Below are positions 18,794 to 27,923 of a stretch of 64,000 nucleotides of DNA, in pieces. The DNA comes from a bacterium (GTDB lineage Bacteria; Desulfobacterota; Binatia; DP-6), in the NCBI GenBank assembly GCA_026129405.1, contig JAHCID010000001.1:713237-777236 (forward strand), read 5' to 3'. The notes beneath the pieces were generated by a model. That model saw only the letters and a list, made by a program, of their open reading frames with translations, made no database searches and was not told where the DNA came from. The translations under genes and the position numbers were made by a program. The first letter of the stretch is position 1; every line of letters begins with the position of its first letter.

Positions 18794-20179
18794 TTACCAG
18801 CGGACCCTCCACATGCCCCCGCCAGTGCACGACGCGCAATGCTGAAGGGTCTGCCAGCTTCGTTCCCCCTCGAGGCGCGCGATGCCCTTGCGTGCCTTGT
18901 CTGCCGCGTGAGCGCCCTCCCATTTGTTGTGGCCGCAGTCGCCAACGGGAACAACAACGTCGTACCCAGGCTTGGCGTACGTCTTCTTGTAGAAACGGAT
19001 CTCACCCGGCTCTGGGGGCGTGGTCTCGCCCTGCTCCTGGCTGTCGGGCGCGATATCATCGGGGGAAAGGCCCGAAGCCTCTTTCGCCTTCGCGGCGTTG
19101 AGATGGCTCAACAAAGCCTGACGATCCCCGTCCAGGCGGGATACCTCCGCCGCTAACTCCTCCACCCTGCTTCGCAGTTCATCGCGATCCTGTCGGAGGG
19201 CGTCGTTTTCGACAGCATACAGGTCCGCCAGGGCCCTGTATTCTTCAAGCGACTGGGCGCGTTCCTTGTGCTCCAGCAGCGCCCTTCGGCTACCTGCATC
19301 CCGTATCGCGTCGATCTCCGGCGGGCGGATGACGCTTACAGCAGACGTACGGAACAGGAGTGCGCGAAGCTGCCGACGAAAACGCTCCCGCGTTTGCACC
19401 GCATCATCCGACGCGGAGACGAGGCGCTCCGCGGTCCAAAGCGGGTGACGATAACGATCGTCCACTCTCGAAAAGTGCGGCCAAAACAGACGCACCGCGC
19501 CCCGGTAGCAGCCCCATTGAGGCCCGAGAGCATCCCTGAGAGCCCAGGACGCTTCATCGTTCACGATGAAGACGTTCGCGAGCCCGACAAGGTCATGGCT
19601 GAGTTTGACGTCGAGGTCTGGGAGCGAGCAGTAGCCGCCATGGGTACTGATGAGAACGATTGGTACGGTTCGCTGTGGATCGGAAATCGTGTTGGCGAGA
19701 AGCTCACCCGCGTCGAAGCTGTTAGCGCGCTGACACCCTTGCAGGACCGACGAGCCATGGCGCCAAGTCACTGGCAGAGCGAGGAGATCGCGAACGATCC
19801 GTGGGCACTTCGGGTCCACTTCCACCGGCATGATGTGGGTCGTGGTCCAGCCGGTCTCCAGCGTAACGTAAACAACGACCCGCTCATTGGTTCGCACGAC
19901 CGATACAGCGACAGAAAAACGGCGACCGGCTGGGGCATCCTCGTGCAGTTCCAGCATCCACCAAGTGCTGTCGCCATCTGCCGCATCGGCGACGCGATAG
20001 GTTCCTATGCTCCCATCCTCCGGCTTGTAGCCTCCAGATGTGACGGCAGGATCGCCACCCTTCGATCGCAGCCAAGTGGCCACCCGGTCGTTCACGAGTT
20101 GTTCTACTCGCTTCCGCTCTTCTGCAGCTAAGGCCGACCACCCCGAGTGCTCGAAGAGATACGCAGCCACCTTCTGCAT
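18794..20179 (-). CDS. Unrecognised 461-aa coiled-coil protein with a C-terminal Cys/His domain
   Basis: I do not recognise this family. The ATG at 20179 is the only start before an in-frame stop; AGGAGG (20192-20197 on the plus strand as CCTCCT) lies 12 nt upstream. Residues 1-300 look globular, with segments such as RFSVAVSVVRTNERVVVYVT, PRIVRDLLALPV, and a block GCYRGAVRLFWPHFSRVDDR. Residues 306-361 form a strong coiled coil (EELAAEVSRLDGDRQALLSH). A Pro/Glu-rich linker leads to a C-terminal domain of about 70 residues (390-461) with Cys415, His417, Cys448 and Cys451 arranged like a zinc site and ending GGGMWRVRW. No signal peptide or membrane segment was seen. It is less GC-rich than flanking genes. 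It sits between two type I-G modules, after an attC-like site; a defence role is inference. Confidence 0.75.
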   Translation of the reverse strand: MQKVAAYLFEHSGWSALAAEERKRVEQLVNDRVATWLRSKGGDPAVTSGGYKPEDGSIGTYRVADAADGDSTWWMLELHEDAPAGRRFSVAVSVVRTNERVVVYVTLETGWTTTHIMPVEVDPKCPRIVRDLLALPVTWRHGSSVLQGCQRANSFDAGELLANTISDPQRTVPIVLISTHGGYCSLPDLDVKLSHDLVGLANVFIVNDEASWALRDALGPQWGCYRGAVRLFWPHFSRVDDRYRHPLWTAERLVSASDDAVQTRERFRRQLRALLFRTSAVSVIRPPEIDAIRDAGSRRALLEHKERAQSLEEYRALADLYAVENDALRQDRDELRSRVEELAAEVSRLDGDRQALLSHLNAAKAKEASGLSPDDIAPDSQEQGETTPPEPGEIRFYKKTYAKPGYDVVVPVGDCGHNKWEGAHAADKARKGIARLEGERSWQTLQHCASCTGGGMWRVRW

Positions 20180-20208
20180 CGTCGATCATCGCCTCCTGTC
20201 GCTACGCC

Positions 20209-20268
20209 GCCCAACGCTTAGCATCAGCGGCGGCCCGCAGCGCCGTCCGCTGCATGCTGTTGTTGGGC
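20209..20268. repeat. attC-like (59-base-element) recombination site
   Basis: The 60-nt element is bounded by GCCCAAC (20209-20215) and GTTGGGC (20262-20268), which fit the attC R-box consensus RYYYAAC/GTTRRRY. Inside, a 4x3-nt unpaired spacer is followed by paired arms AGCAT-CAGCGG and CCGCTGcATGCT, with two unpaired bases (C253 and T246 of the 20xxx coordinates) on the same arm, as attC extrahelical bases are. It covers the last 15 codons of csb2 (B). A plain terminator hairpin is the alternative. Confidence 0.5.
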
Positions 20269-21831
20269 AGCCGTGACTGGCGTTACCGAGCGTGGAAGAC
20301 CTTCATGCTGAGCCACCGGCCGGAACAACCCCAGGCCGAAGCTGCTGGAGTGCCCGAGGCGGAGGGGCCCAGATATCGGCTCGGGGAAGGTCAGTCGCAC
20401 GCGCTGGCCGAGGCGATCGCCGATGAACGCGCGCTGGCTCGCGTCTCGTCGCGGTAGATGAACGGAGACCCAGCACGGAGGGCCGATGGGCTCGTACGCG
20501 ATGTCCTCGGGGATCCCTCGCTGTTGAAGCTCGCGCCGGATTTGCGCGGCGAGCGTTTCGCGTTCGCGCTCCTTGCCGCCCCGGAGGTGGTGCCTCGGCG
20601 GGACGTATGGTGTGACCGACTCCCAGACGAGCGACGCCCTTTCGTCAAAGCCGGGAGGAGGTGGGACCGAACGATCCAGCGGGATCAGCCGCACCTTCCA
20701 CTCATCGGCGTCCATCCCGGGCGCGGCCCAGGATACGTCGCGGGAGGCGGCCCGGAAGATCGCTTCCTGCTCGTCCGCGTCGAGCGCGGCTGAGCCTCGC
20801 CACACCAACAGGCGCGTCGGCGCGTGGTCCTCGCACCAGGCGAAGAACTCGGTGTGGCGGTGCCCCGAAAGCGGTGTGCCGTCGGCGTGCTTTCCCACCA
20901 TATGGGCGATCGTCTCGCGCACGTCGCGGCTCGTGCGGCTCCAGGTCGCCTTCGGGTCTCCGGTCTTGAGTCGCAGCAGTTCGCGCAGCACCGCGCCCCG
21001 CAAGCGCGAGGTGAGGCGCGCGACGGCCCGTGCCTGAGGGGCCACGTTCCACCCGATGGCGAGCTGCACTAGGTGGAGGTTCTCCTGGTGGGCAGGTGAT
21101 CGTCGCCGCTCGCGGACGGGCGGCCGAGGGGGCCGATCGGCGTAGCGCCGGATCGCTCCGGGCGGGACGCTGCGCTGTTTCGCCTTGTCGTCGTCGGTCG
21201 TGCGCTCGATGTCTTCGCGCGTCGCGTTCGGAAGCGGCACAAGGACAGGGATGGCGCCAGCCATGCGATCGTCACGAAGCGTGCAGTTCGGCTCCGGAAT
21301 ACTGTCCTCCGTGAGTGTGACGAGTACGCGCGTGAACGTCTCGGCGCGACCGAACCAGGTCAGTCGCTCGACGCATGCGCTGAGCGCCGCCACCAAGTCG
21401 TCGGTCCAAGCGTCGCTCTCGATGAACCACCAGACGGGCTCATCGGGTGGGACGCACCAGTAGTTGTCCTGGACGAGGCTGATGCCGTAGCTGCGGGTAC
21501 CAGGCTTCTTCCTCCCGGCCGGGTTCCAGCCGAAGGTGGTGGGGTGGTACTGCCTCAATGGGATACCCCTCCCCGCCGACGGTGGGAGGTGGAACGCATA
21601 CGTGCTCTTGCAGAGCGCAGCCTGGAGACCTTCGAGATCCGCGATGTGTTGGGGTCGCTCTGGATCCTTGCCCATCTCGCGGGCCCACTGGTACCAGCGG
21701 GCCGTTACCGCACGGACCAGACGCCACGGGCTCGGCGGCCACTCCCCGTGCGGATCGTCGTAAGGATTCACCCGCCACGGTGTTGCGTGGAAGCGACCGA
21801 GTGGGAACGCCTGGCGGAGGACGACGCGCAT
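20224..21831 (-). CDS. csb2: Type I-G Cascade protein Csb2 (Cas5-Cas6-like), module B
   Basis: The 535-residue product has the family signature LGRFHATPWRVNPYDD near residues 12-27 and EWPPSPWRLVRAV just after. The glycine-rich end SSSFGLGLFRP is where module A Csb2 and the family stop. Here about 27 further residues follow (AQHEGLPRSVTPVT... and a Gln/Ala/Arg-rich end), the last 15 of which are encoded by the attC-like element. The ATG overlaps the csb1 (B) stop by one base (TAATG). Module B lacks its own cas1/cas2 and must use spacers from the shared array, if it is active. Confidence 0.92.
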   Translation of the reverse strand: MRVVLRQAFPLGRFHATPWRVNPYDDPHGEWPPSPWRLVRAVTARWYQWAREMGKDPERPQHIADLEGLQAALCKSTYAFHLPPSAGRGIPLRQYHPTTFGWNPAGRKKPGTRSYGISLVQDNYWCVPPDEPVWWFIESDAWTDDLVAALSACVERLTWFGRAETFTRVLVTLTEDSIPEPNCTLRDDRMAGAIPVLVPLPNATREDIERTTDDDKAKQRSVPPGAIRRYADRPPRPPVRERRRSPAHQENLHLVQLAIGWNVAPQARAVARLTSRLRGAVLRELLRLKTGDPKATWSRTSRDVRETIAHMVGKHADGTPLSGHRHTEFFAWCEDHAPTRLLVWRGSAALDADEQEAIFRAASRDVSWAAPGMDADEWKVRLIPLDRSVPPPPGFDERASLVWESVTPYVPPRHHLRGGKERERETLAAQIRRELQQRGIPEDIAYEPIGPPCWVSVHLPRRDASQRAFIGDRLGQRVRLTFPEPISGPLRLGHSSSFGLGLFRPVAQHEGLPRSVTPVTAAQQQHAADGAAGRR

Positions 21832-22931
21832 TACTCGTCGTCCTCACCCTCGGAGCCGTCATCGTCCTCTTGGGGCTTGTCTCCGCTCTCGGCGCCCTCG
21901 CGGTACAGCTCCTCCCGCGGCCAGAAGACGTCGGTGATGCCCTGCTCGCCGAAGCCGGCCACCGTGATCGCGTCCTGGATGTTCACCGCGAGCACGATAT
22001 CCTCGCCCTCGCTCTGGAGCGCCGTGCGACGAAGGTGACAGCCCGAGCGGTAGCGGAACGGCTGCTCGAGGAGCTTCTGAACCTTCCAGAGCGCGAGTGC
22101 CACGAGCAGCTCCTGATGCTTGTCTGAGATGCCGAGTTGTTCGGCGCCCTTCCTGCGCCCGAAGGAGCGAATGAGGCTTACGTCCAGCACGAAGGTGGCT
22201 CGCATCGACTCCGCGGTGGCGTCATCGGCGGCGAAGATCGGCTGGCCCGAGGTGGTCTTGCGGAGCCGATCGAACTTCACGCCGGAGCGATCCACGCGCC
22301 CCGCGCCGAACGCTTCGAGGTGGGCGGTGAGCGCGCGAGGTATCTTGATCTGCCACTGCGGGAAGAGCACGCCGTGGACGAGGGAGTTGGGGTCAAGTGC
22401 GAAGATCGTCTTGAAGACCTTCCACCACTGGCTGGCCGGGGGGTGGGCCTTCTTACCCTTCGGATTCGGAAGCACGATCCCGAACTTCGAAATGAGGTCC
22501 TGGTCGAACTTGCCGGTTGCCTTCTTGTCTCCCGCCAAAGGGTAGCCGTCGAGGAAGTAGGAGGACGCGATGCGGTGCCCTTCGGTGAGGCTCGTGACGA
22601 CGACCTCGCGATGCTGGGTCGGTTCAGCCCCCTCCGACGCGTTCGTGACGCAGCGGATGTGGGGCAGGCCGTTCAGCTCCTCGACCAAGTCCAGGTCGTG
22701 CGCGCCGCGCTGGCAGACCGACTCGAGGTGATTCGCCATGCTCGCCGCGCTGTCCACGATGCAGACCTGCTCGACGGTGCCGTTCTTGCGGGGCGCCTTG
22801 TAGATGACGTGGCCGATCTCGGGGAAACCCGCTGGCTGGAAGCGGTCACCCGCGACGGGTTCGAGCGTCGCGGTCAGGATCAGCGGGGAGTATCCCTTCA
22901 GGACATCAGCGGGGTTGAGCGTCTTGGGCAT
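21831..22931 (-). CDS. csb1: Type I-G backbone protein Csb1 (Cas7), module B
   Basis: The 366-residue product has the signature GDRFQPAGFPEIGHVIYKAP, the IKIPRALTAHLEAF block and a predicted backbone fold like module A. It is 48 residues longer than its module A counterpart, partly from a very acidic C-terminal tail (ESGDKPQEDDDGSEGEDDE) that module A lacks. The start codon lies 26 nt inside csx17 (B), a translational coupling overlap. Role: Cas7-type filament subunit on the crRNA. Confidence 0.92.
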   Translation of the reverse strand: MPKTLNPADVLKGYSPLILTATLEPVAGDRFQPAGFPEIGHVIYKAPRKNGTVEQVCIVDSAASMANHLESVCQRGAHDLDLVEELNGLPHIRCVTNASEGAEPTQHREVVVTSLTEGHRIASSYFLDGYPLAGDKKATGKFDQDLISKFGIVLPNPKGKKAHPPASQWWKVFKTIFALDPNSLVHGVLFPQWQIKIPRALTAHLEAFGAGRVDRSGVKFDRLRKTTSGQPIFAADDATAESMRATFVLDVSLIRSFGRRKGAEQLGISDKHQELLVALALWKVQKLLEQPFRYRSGCHLRRTALQSEGEDIVLAVNIQDAITVAGFGEQGITDVFWPREELYREGAESGDKPQEDDDGSEGEDDE

Positions 22932-25023
22932 GAACGTCTCCTTGTGGGCGGCGTCGGGGACGCAGCCAGCGTTCGACCAGGGTCGCGCGCTCGCGGCCCG
23001 AGAGGGGGAAGAGGAGAGCCGCGACGAGGCGGTCCGGGTCGTGGGTCCGCCAGCTCGCGTCGAAGGTGGCGAGGCGGACTCCCGCCATGGCGTAGCGGCT
23101 GGCGGCGAGGCGCGCGGCGGAATCAAGGTTGGCGGACCGCACGAGCGTGACGAGGGAGCGCGCTGCCCCGGGCGTGCGGGCGCCGCGCTCGTCGTCGAGG
23201 AGGTCCTCAGGCGAGACCGCGTCGACGACGAGGCGGCGCCGGTCAACGAGGGGTTGTACGAGCCCGAGCAACGCGAGTTCACCGTCAGCGCTCCGGGACG
23301 CAGGCGCTCGAGCCGCGAGCGCGCGGACTTCGTTCGGGACAAGCTTCCAGTCGAAGAGCGCGAGGCGGGAGAGCCAGGCCGTCAGGAGGGGCTCGTCGAC
23401 GTCGCCCGCGAGCCAGCGGCGCAGGTGGTCCGCCGATGCTGGGAGCGGCGCGCGACCGCGCCAGCGCGTACCAGGGAAGTCCAGCTTCGGCTCTTCCAGC
23501 AGCCTTCGAGCGAGCACAGCGCCAATGGCGCGGGAGATATCGCCCGGTCTCCAGACCCAGCGAGGCGGTGCAACCTTCGCGTGCTCGAAGCGGCGGGGGC
23601 GCGCGCGTCCATCGACCTCGCCATCCAACGTCCAAGAAACGCCGAAGCGGAAGGCGGTGAAGGGCAGCGCCTCGGGGAAGCCCGACACCAGCGCCAACGC
23701 GAGGCGGGCCTCGACTCCGGGTGCCTCGTCCTCGAACAATGAGGGGAGCCACTCGATGGGCAGGGGCTGCCATTGGACCCGCTTCTCGCGGAAGCTGCGG
23801 TTGTGATCGATGCGATCAAGCGCGAAGACGACCGCGTCGAGCAGAGCAATGCCGGCATCGGGGCGATCAGGCGCGGCGGCGACGTCGAGGAGCGCGGACT
23901 CGATGGGCCCTCGCAGCCCCGCGAACCGCTTGCCATCGCGAGGGAAGCCGCGCTGCTCGATCAGCATGGTGGCGCGCTCCAGCACGAGCGAGATCGACGC
24001 GCTCACGGCGCTTGCGGCGAGCGAGAACCGGCCTTCCAGCCGAGGCTCGACCGACTTCCGGCTCGTCGTCCTACCGAGCGTGAAGCGGCGGAACTGGTCG
24101 ATGCCTGCGTCCACGCCTCGCTTGTGGATGGCCGTCGCGAACGCGGCCGGCGTCAGGGCACCTCGCCCGGCCAACTCGGCGCGGCCGCGCTGGAAGAGCG
24201 CGCTCACCTCGGGAACCGTCATCGGGCGGGCCCAGAGCGGCGCCCAGATCTCACAGCGGAGGCGATCGGCCTCGTTCTCGGCGCTCGCGGCGACAGGCTG
24301 CGTGACGAAAGGGAACGCGCCGACGGCCCGCGTGCGCGCGCCGAGCCTTCGGGACGCCCCACCGGCGAGAAGCGCCAGCGCTTCACAAGCGAGCGCCATC
24401 GCCCAGGGGGAGGTCTGGCTGGCCCGGGCTGGTGTCTGACCGCTGTTGTAGAGCTTCGTCGCGTCAGCGAACCATGAGCCGGCGTTGAGCTTGTCCAATA
24501 GCCAATCAACGGGCAGCCCCATCAGCAACGCCGAGAGCGAGTCGCGCCTGGGGTCTGCACCCTTCTTCGGCGGTCCGGCAAGCGCATCCACGGCGGCCTT
24601 CCACCCATTCTCGAAGTCCCTCCGTCCGCCGCTGCTACGGAGAAGGGGGTTGAGGCTTACGTGCGCATGTGGGACCGCGTGAGCGGCGGACAGCGCGAGG
24701 AGACCTTCGGGGGCCGAGGCCTGCCACAACGCGAGTGGCTCGCCAGACTTCGTCTTCGTGCCCTTCTGCTGAGCGTTGGACCAAGCCTTGTCGTACGGGG
24801 TCCACGCCCGGTCGCTCGCGACCTGCAGCAGCTCGTTAACCAGCTCGTCCAGGGTCGAGGGCCCACCGACCATCTGGAGCACCTCGTCGCGCCACGCGAT
24901 GCGAGTCGGCGGCCACTTCCGACTGAGCACACGCGAGAGGCCGAGGGACGCAAGGTAGTTGCCCAGGCTGTCGGGCGACAGGCCAGGCAGTGCCACGACT
25001 GGAAGTCGAAGCTCAGCCGCCAC
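22906..25023 (-). CDS. csx17: Type I-G large subunit Csx17 (Cas8-like), module B
   Basis: The product has 705 residues from a GTG at 25023, chosen because it starts MAAELRLPVVALPGLSPDSL, the Csx17 opening motif; upstream residues in frame are translations of cas3 in another frame. It keeps LPGLSPDSLGNYLASLGLSR and the later PFVTQP and GRAELAGRGAL blocks. The PWNGGSGFY motif of module A is replaced by LNPLLRSSGGRRDFENGW, so the two large subunits are strongly diverged and may read different PAMs. It overlaps the cas3 (B) 3' end by 11 nt. Confidence 0.88.
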   Translation of the reverse strand: MAAELRLPVVALPGLSPDSLGNYLASLGLSRVLSRKWPPTRIAWRDEVLQMVGGPSTLDELVNELLQVASDRAWTPYDKAWSNAQQKGTKTKSGEPLALWQASAPEGLLALSAAHAVPHAHVSLNPLLRSSGGRRDFENGWKAAVDALAGPPKKGADPRRDSLSALLMGLPVDWLLDKLNAGSWFADATKLYNSGQTPARASQTSPWAMALACEALALLAGGASRRLGARTRAVGAFPFVTQPVAASAENEADRLRCEIWAPLWARPMTVPEVSALFQRGRAELAGRGALTPAAFATAIHKRGVDAGIDQFRRFTLGRTTSRKSVEPRLEGRFSLAASAVSASISLVLERATMLIEQRGFPRDGKRFAGLRGPIESALLDVAAAPDRPDAGIALLDAVVFALDRIDHNRSFREKRVQWQPLPIEWLPSLFEDEAPGVEARLALALVSGFPEALPFTAFRFGVSWTLDGEVDGRARPRRFEHAKVAPPRWVWRPGDISRAIGAVLARRLLEEPKLDFPGTRWRGRAPLPASADHLRRWLAGDVDEPLLTAWLSRLALFDWKLVPNEVRALAARAPASRSADGELALLGLVQPLVDRRRLVVDAVSPEDLLDDERGARTPGAARSLVTLVRSANLDSAARLAASRYAMAGVRLATFDASWRTHDPDRLVAALLFPLSGRERATLVERWLRPRRRPQGDVHAQDAQPR

Positions 25024-27838
25024 GACGCACCTCGCTTGGCTTGACGCTCGCGCTAGGTTTCTCGCTGGCACGCCTGTCCGCGACACGAACAAGCGCCTCC
25101 AGATAGGCCAGGGCGAATGGGCCGAGATGGCGCGGCTCGGTTTCCGGCACGACGCCGGCACTGCCCTTGTCCTCGGGCCGCCATGGGCCGAGCAGATCGG
25201 CAACAAGGCCAGTCCAGCCTTGCCCCGTCAGCACGAACTCGTTGCCCTCCCAGCGGCCCTCGGCTCCGTCCTTCGCGACGGAGAAGTCGAGCGGCCACTG
25301 GTCGGAGCCGAGCACCAGCGTGCGAGGCTCGCTTCGCACGCCGAACACGTCATCACCCTTTCCACTCGTCGATCTGAGCACGGTGCGCGCCTTCCCGTGG
25401 TGCGTCGCTGCCAGGTAGACGGCGAGGGCTGGGTAGTTGGCGCCGCCGTCGCGGTACCTTCGCCACATCGCGAGCGCGGAGGCCACCTCGTGGCGCAGGC
25501 CGGGGCGGAACTGGATGTGACCTGCCCAGCGAACGCCGGATATCGCTCGCAGCGAATTCAGCTCGTCCTCTCCGAGCTTGTCGTCGATGGCCCAGCGAAG
25601 TCGGACGACATCTTCCCGGCCGCGTCGTCGCGCTTCATCAGGCAGCGAAAGCGCTGCCGGCCGAAGCCGAAGGATCTGACTTCGAACCGCAACGGCTTCG
25701 CCCACCACGTCGACGGCCAGCACGCGTGGGCTCTTGGCGAGCGGCTCATCGGGGATGCCGGAGCGATCAGCCAACGCGGTCTGCCACTGGGGATGTGCCT
25801 TGCCAAGATCGTGAAGCCCGGACGCTTCGATGACCGCGGTGCGCGTATGACCGTTCAGCGCGAGCGTCTCGCACAGCGCCTCTGCCTCGCGCCGTGCGTC
25901 GGCGAGATGGTCCTCGAGTCGCGACCAGTAGCCGACCTCGGTCCAGGTATCGTCGCGCAGGGAAGCTCCACGCCCGGCGCGCGGCACTTCGGCGAGGACG
26001 TTCGACTTGTCTCCGGTCCAGCCCTCGGTAACGTCGTAGCCGCCGATCTCGCGCTTCAGCATGACGAGCATGCCGGGGCGGATGTCCCAGTAGTTCACAC
26101 GCACCCAGTGGTCCGCCTCGTCGTCCCACAGCCAAGCCTTGCCCTTGTCGTTCTCCAGCATCTTCTGGACGCGAACGAAGGACACGGGGCACCCTTCGTT
26201 CGCCGGCTCCAGCAAAGGTCCGTCGAGGTCGTCGCTGGGTGGAGGGACGTCGCCCGACCAGTCGCGCCAGAACACCGTCACGTCGAGGTCTGGATCGGTG
26301 CCACGCACGAAAGCGCTGACGTCGGTGAACCCGCCGTGGACGTCGCGCTCCGTGGAGAACAGCCCGTGGGCATCGAGCGCGCGCGGAAGCGGGCTTGGTC
26401 TCGGCTGCAGCGCCTCGCGCACGTCCTTCTCATTCAGGTCGTCGATCGCCGCTGCGAAGGCCTTCTGCTGGGTAGCGGGCGCGAGCGCGCCGACGAGCTT
26501 TTTCGCGCGGTCGATGTCAGCACTCTCGTAGGGCCCGATGCGCTCGGCCTTCCCGCGCCCGCCCTCCTGCGGTGTCTCCCAAACCCACGCACGGGCGTTT
26601 TGATCGTCTCCCTTTCGATTGAGACGACCCAGACGTTGGAGCACCGAAGGCCATGGCGCGAGCTCCGACCACAAGCGATGCGCGGAGATGTCCAAGCCCG
26701 CTTCGATAACCTGCGTGCTTACGCAGATGAGTCCCGGGTCGTCCTTCGGTAGCTTGCCTGCCTTCCGGTTGGCGTCGAACTCGAGGAGTCGCTGTTCATG
26801 TCGGCTGCGGTCCTCGCCCCGGAACCGTGAGGTCAACAGCACCTTGTGCGTCACCGACAGCGCGCGGAACACCTCACGCGCCATGTCCACGGTGTTGCAG
26901 ATGACGAGGGAAAGCGCGCCCCGCTCATGCTTCTCCACCACAGCCCTGGCGATGGTGTCGGGTGTGACTGCGTTCTCGGTCGACACCCTCGCAGTCCTTG
27001 ACCTCTTGCTGCCGCTCACGTTCGGCGACGTGCCGCTCCACCACTCGACAGCGCGCTTCGCGGCTCGCCACCACGAGAGACCCTGGTCGTCGACGAGCGC
27101 GGCCTTCAGCTTGCTCTCGAATGCAACTTGGTCCGCCGACGGCTCGCCAAGTTCCTCGCGCGTTCGGTCGGTGGTGCTAAGAAACGACGTGCCTGCGGTG
27201 GCGCTCATCCACGTCGTTAGGCACGGCCTCAACGACCGGAACCGCTTCCTTCGCATCCAGTCGAGCTGCGAGGTCGTCCACAGGCCCGGCCCCATGAGCT
27301 GGACTTCGTCAATGAGCCATCGGCAGTCGTTGTTCAGAAGGCCGAAGTGGACCGGCCACTCGAAGCGGCTCATGGCGTAGCCGCGGTTCAACGCACGCGA
27401 CAGCAGCTGGTCCTGCGTCCCGACGAGGACCCACGGCGTGTCCGGCCATCGCGCCCATTGTTCGTCGATCGTGCCGCCCATGAGCTGATACACGCCGATC
27501 TCGATCTCCGGCGTGTTGGCTCTGAGCGCCTCGAAGTAGCCCTTCAAGCGCTGCACGGTCTGCATCACGAGGCTGCGCATTGGCAGACAGACTACGAGGT
27601 GCAGGGGCTCGGGCTGTTTGTCGACCAGGAGGCGCCACGCCCACGCGAGCGCGACCTCCGTCTTTCCAAGACCCGTAGGAACGCGAAGCACGTCGGGCAA
27701 GCCATCGACGGCAACCTGGAGCTGCCAGTCGTATGGCGTGAACCCGCCGGTCGCGGTCTTGAAGAACGCGGTGAAGTTGTCCGCGCGGGAGTCAGTCGCC
27801 TTCACTCTGCCCACTCCCCCTGTTCCGACCTCGGTCAC
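25013..27838 (-). CDS. cas3: Type I-G helicase-nuclease Cas3, module B
   Basis: The 941-residue product has the helicase-then-HD order of type I-G Cas3. The N-terminal superfamily 2 helicase shows Walker A PTGLGKT (residues 54-60), DExx box LIDEVQLMGPG, STQVIEAGLDIS and motif VI SVLQRLGRLNRKGDD. The C-terminal HD nuclease shows SGLHDLGKAHPQWQ and THHGKARTVL. All catalytic signatures are intact. It is the first gene of the cas3-csx17-csb1-csb2 operon of module B. Once recruited by Csx17 it should unwind and degrade the invading DNA strand. Confidence 0.94.
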   Translation of the reverse strand: MTEVGTGGVGRVKATDSRADNFTAFFKTATGGFTPYDWQLQVAVDGLPDVLRVPTGLGKTEVALAWAWRLLVDKQPEPLHLVVCLPMRSLVMQTVQRLKGYFEALRANTPEIEIGVYQLMGGTIDEQWARWPDTPWVLVGTQDQLLSRALNRGYAMSRFEWPVHFGLLNNDCRWLIDEVQLMGPGLWTTSQLDWMRRKRFRSLRPCLTTWMSATAGTSFLSTTDRTREELGEPSADQVAFESKLKAALVDDQGLSWWRAAKRAVEWWSGTSPNVSGSKRSRTARVSTENAVTPDTIARAVVEKHERGALSLVICNTVDMAREVFRALSVTHKVLLTSRFRGEDRSRHEQRLLEFDANRKAGKLPKDDPGLICVSTQVIEAGLDISAHRLWSELAPWPSVLQRLGRLNRKGDDQNARAWVWETPQEGGRGKAERIGPYESADIDRAKKLVGALAPATQQKAFAAAIDDLNEKDVREALQPRPSPLPRALDAHGLFSTERDVHGGFTDVSAFVRGTDPDLDVTVFWRDWSGDVPPPSDDLDGPLLEPANEGCPVSFVRVQKMLENDKGKAWLWDDEADHWVRVNYWDIRPGMLVMLKREIGGYDVTEGWTGDKSNVLAEVPRAGRGASLRDDTWTEVGYWSRLEDHLADARREAEALCETLALNGHTRTAVIEASGLHDLGKAHPQWQTALADRSGIPDEPLAKSPRVLAVDVVGEAVAVRSQILRLRPAALSLPDEARRRGREDVVRLRWAIDDKLGEDELNSLRAISGVRWAGHIQFRPGLRHEVASALAMWRRYRDGGANYPALAVYLAATHHGKARTVLRSTSGKGDDVFGVRSEPRTLVLGSDQWPLDFSVAKDGAEGRWEGNEFVLTGQGWTGLVADLLGPWRPEDKGSAGVVPETEPRHLGPFALAYLEALVRVADRRASEKPSASVKPSEVRRGG

Positions 27839-27923
27839 GCTCGTGCGCTCTCGTCACGTCAGCTCTCGTCTGTCCAACGCGCGTTCACTTGCTCGCCTCG
27901 ACGACGGTCATCGTCCTGCAGCT

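Noticed and set aside
20209-20268. Simple Rho-independent terminator of csb2 (B)
   Set aside because: Kept only as an alternative: there is no T-run, the stop codon lies inside it, and the R boxes, internal spacer and unpaired bases fit attC better.
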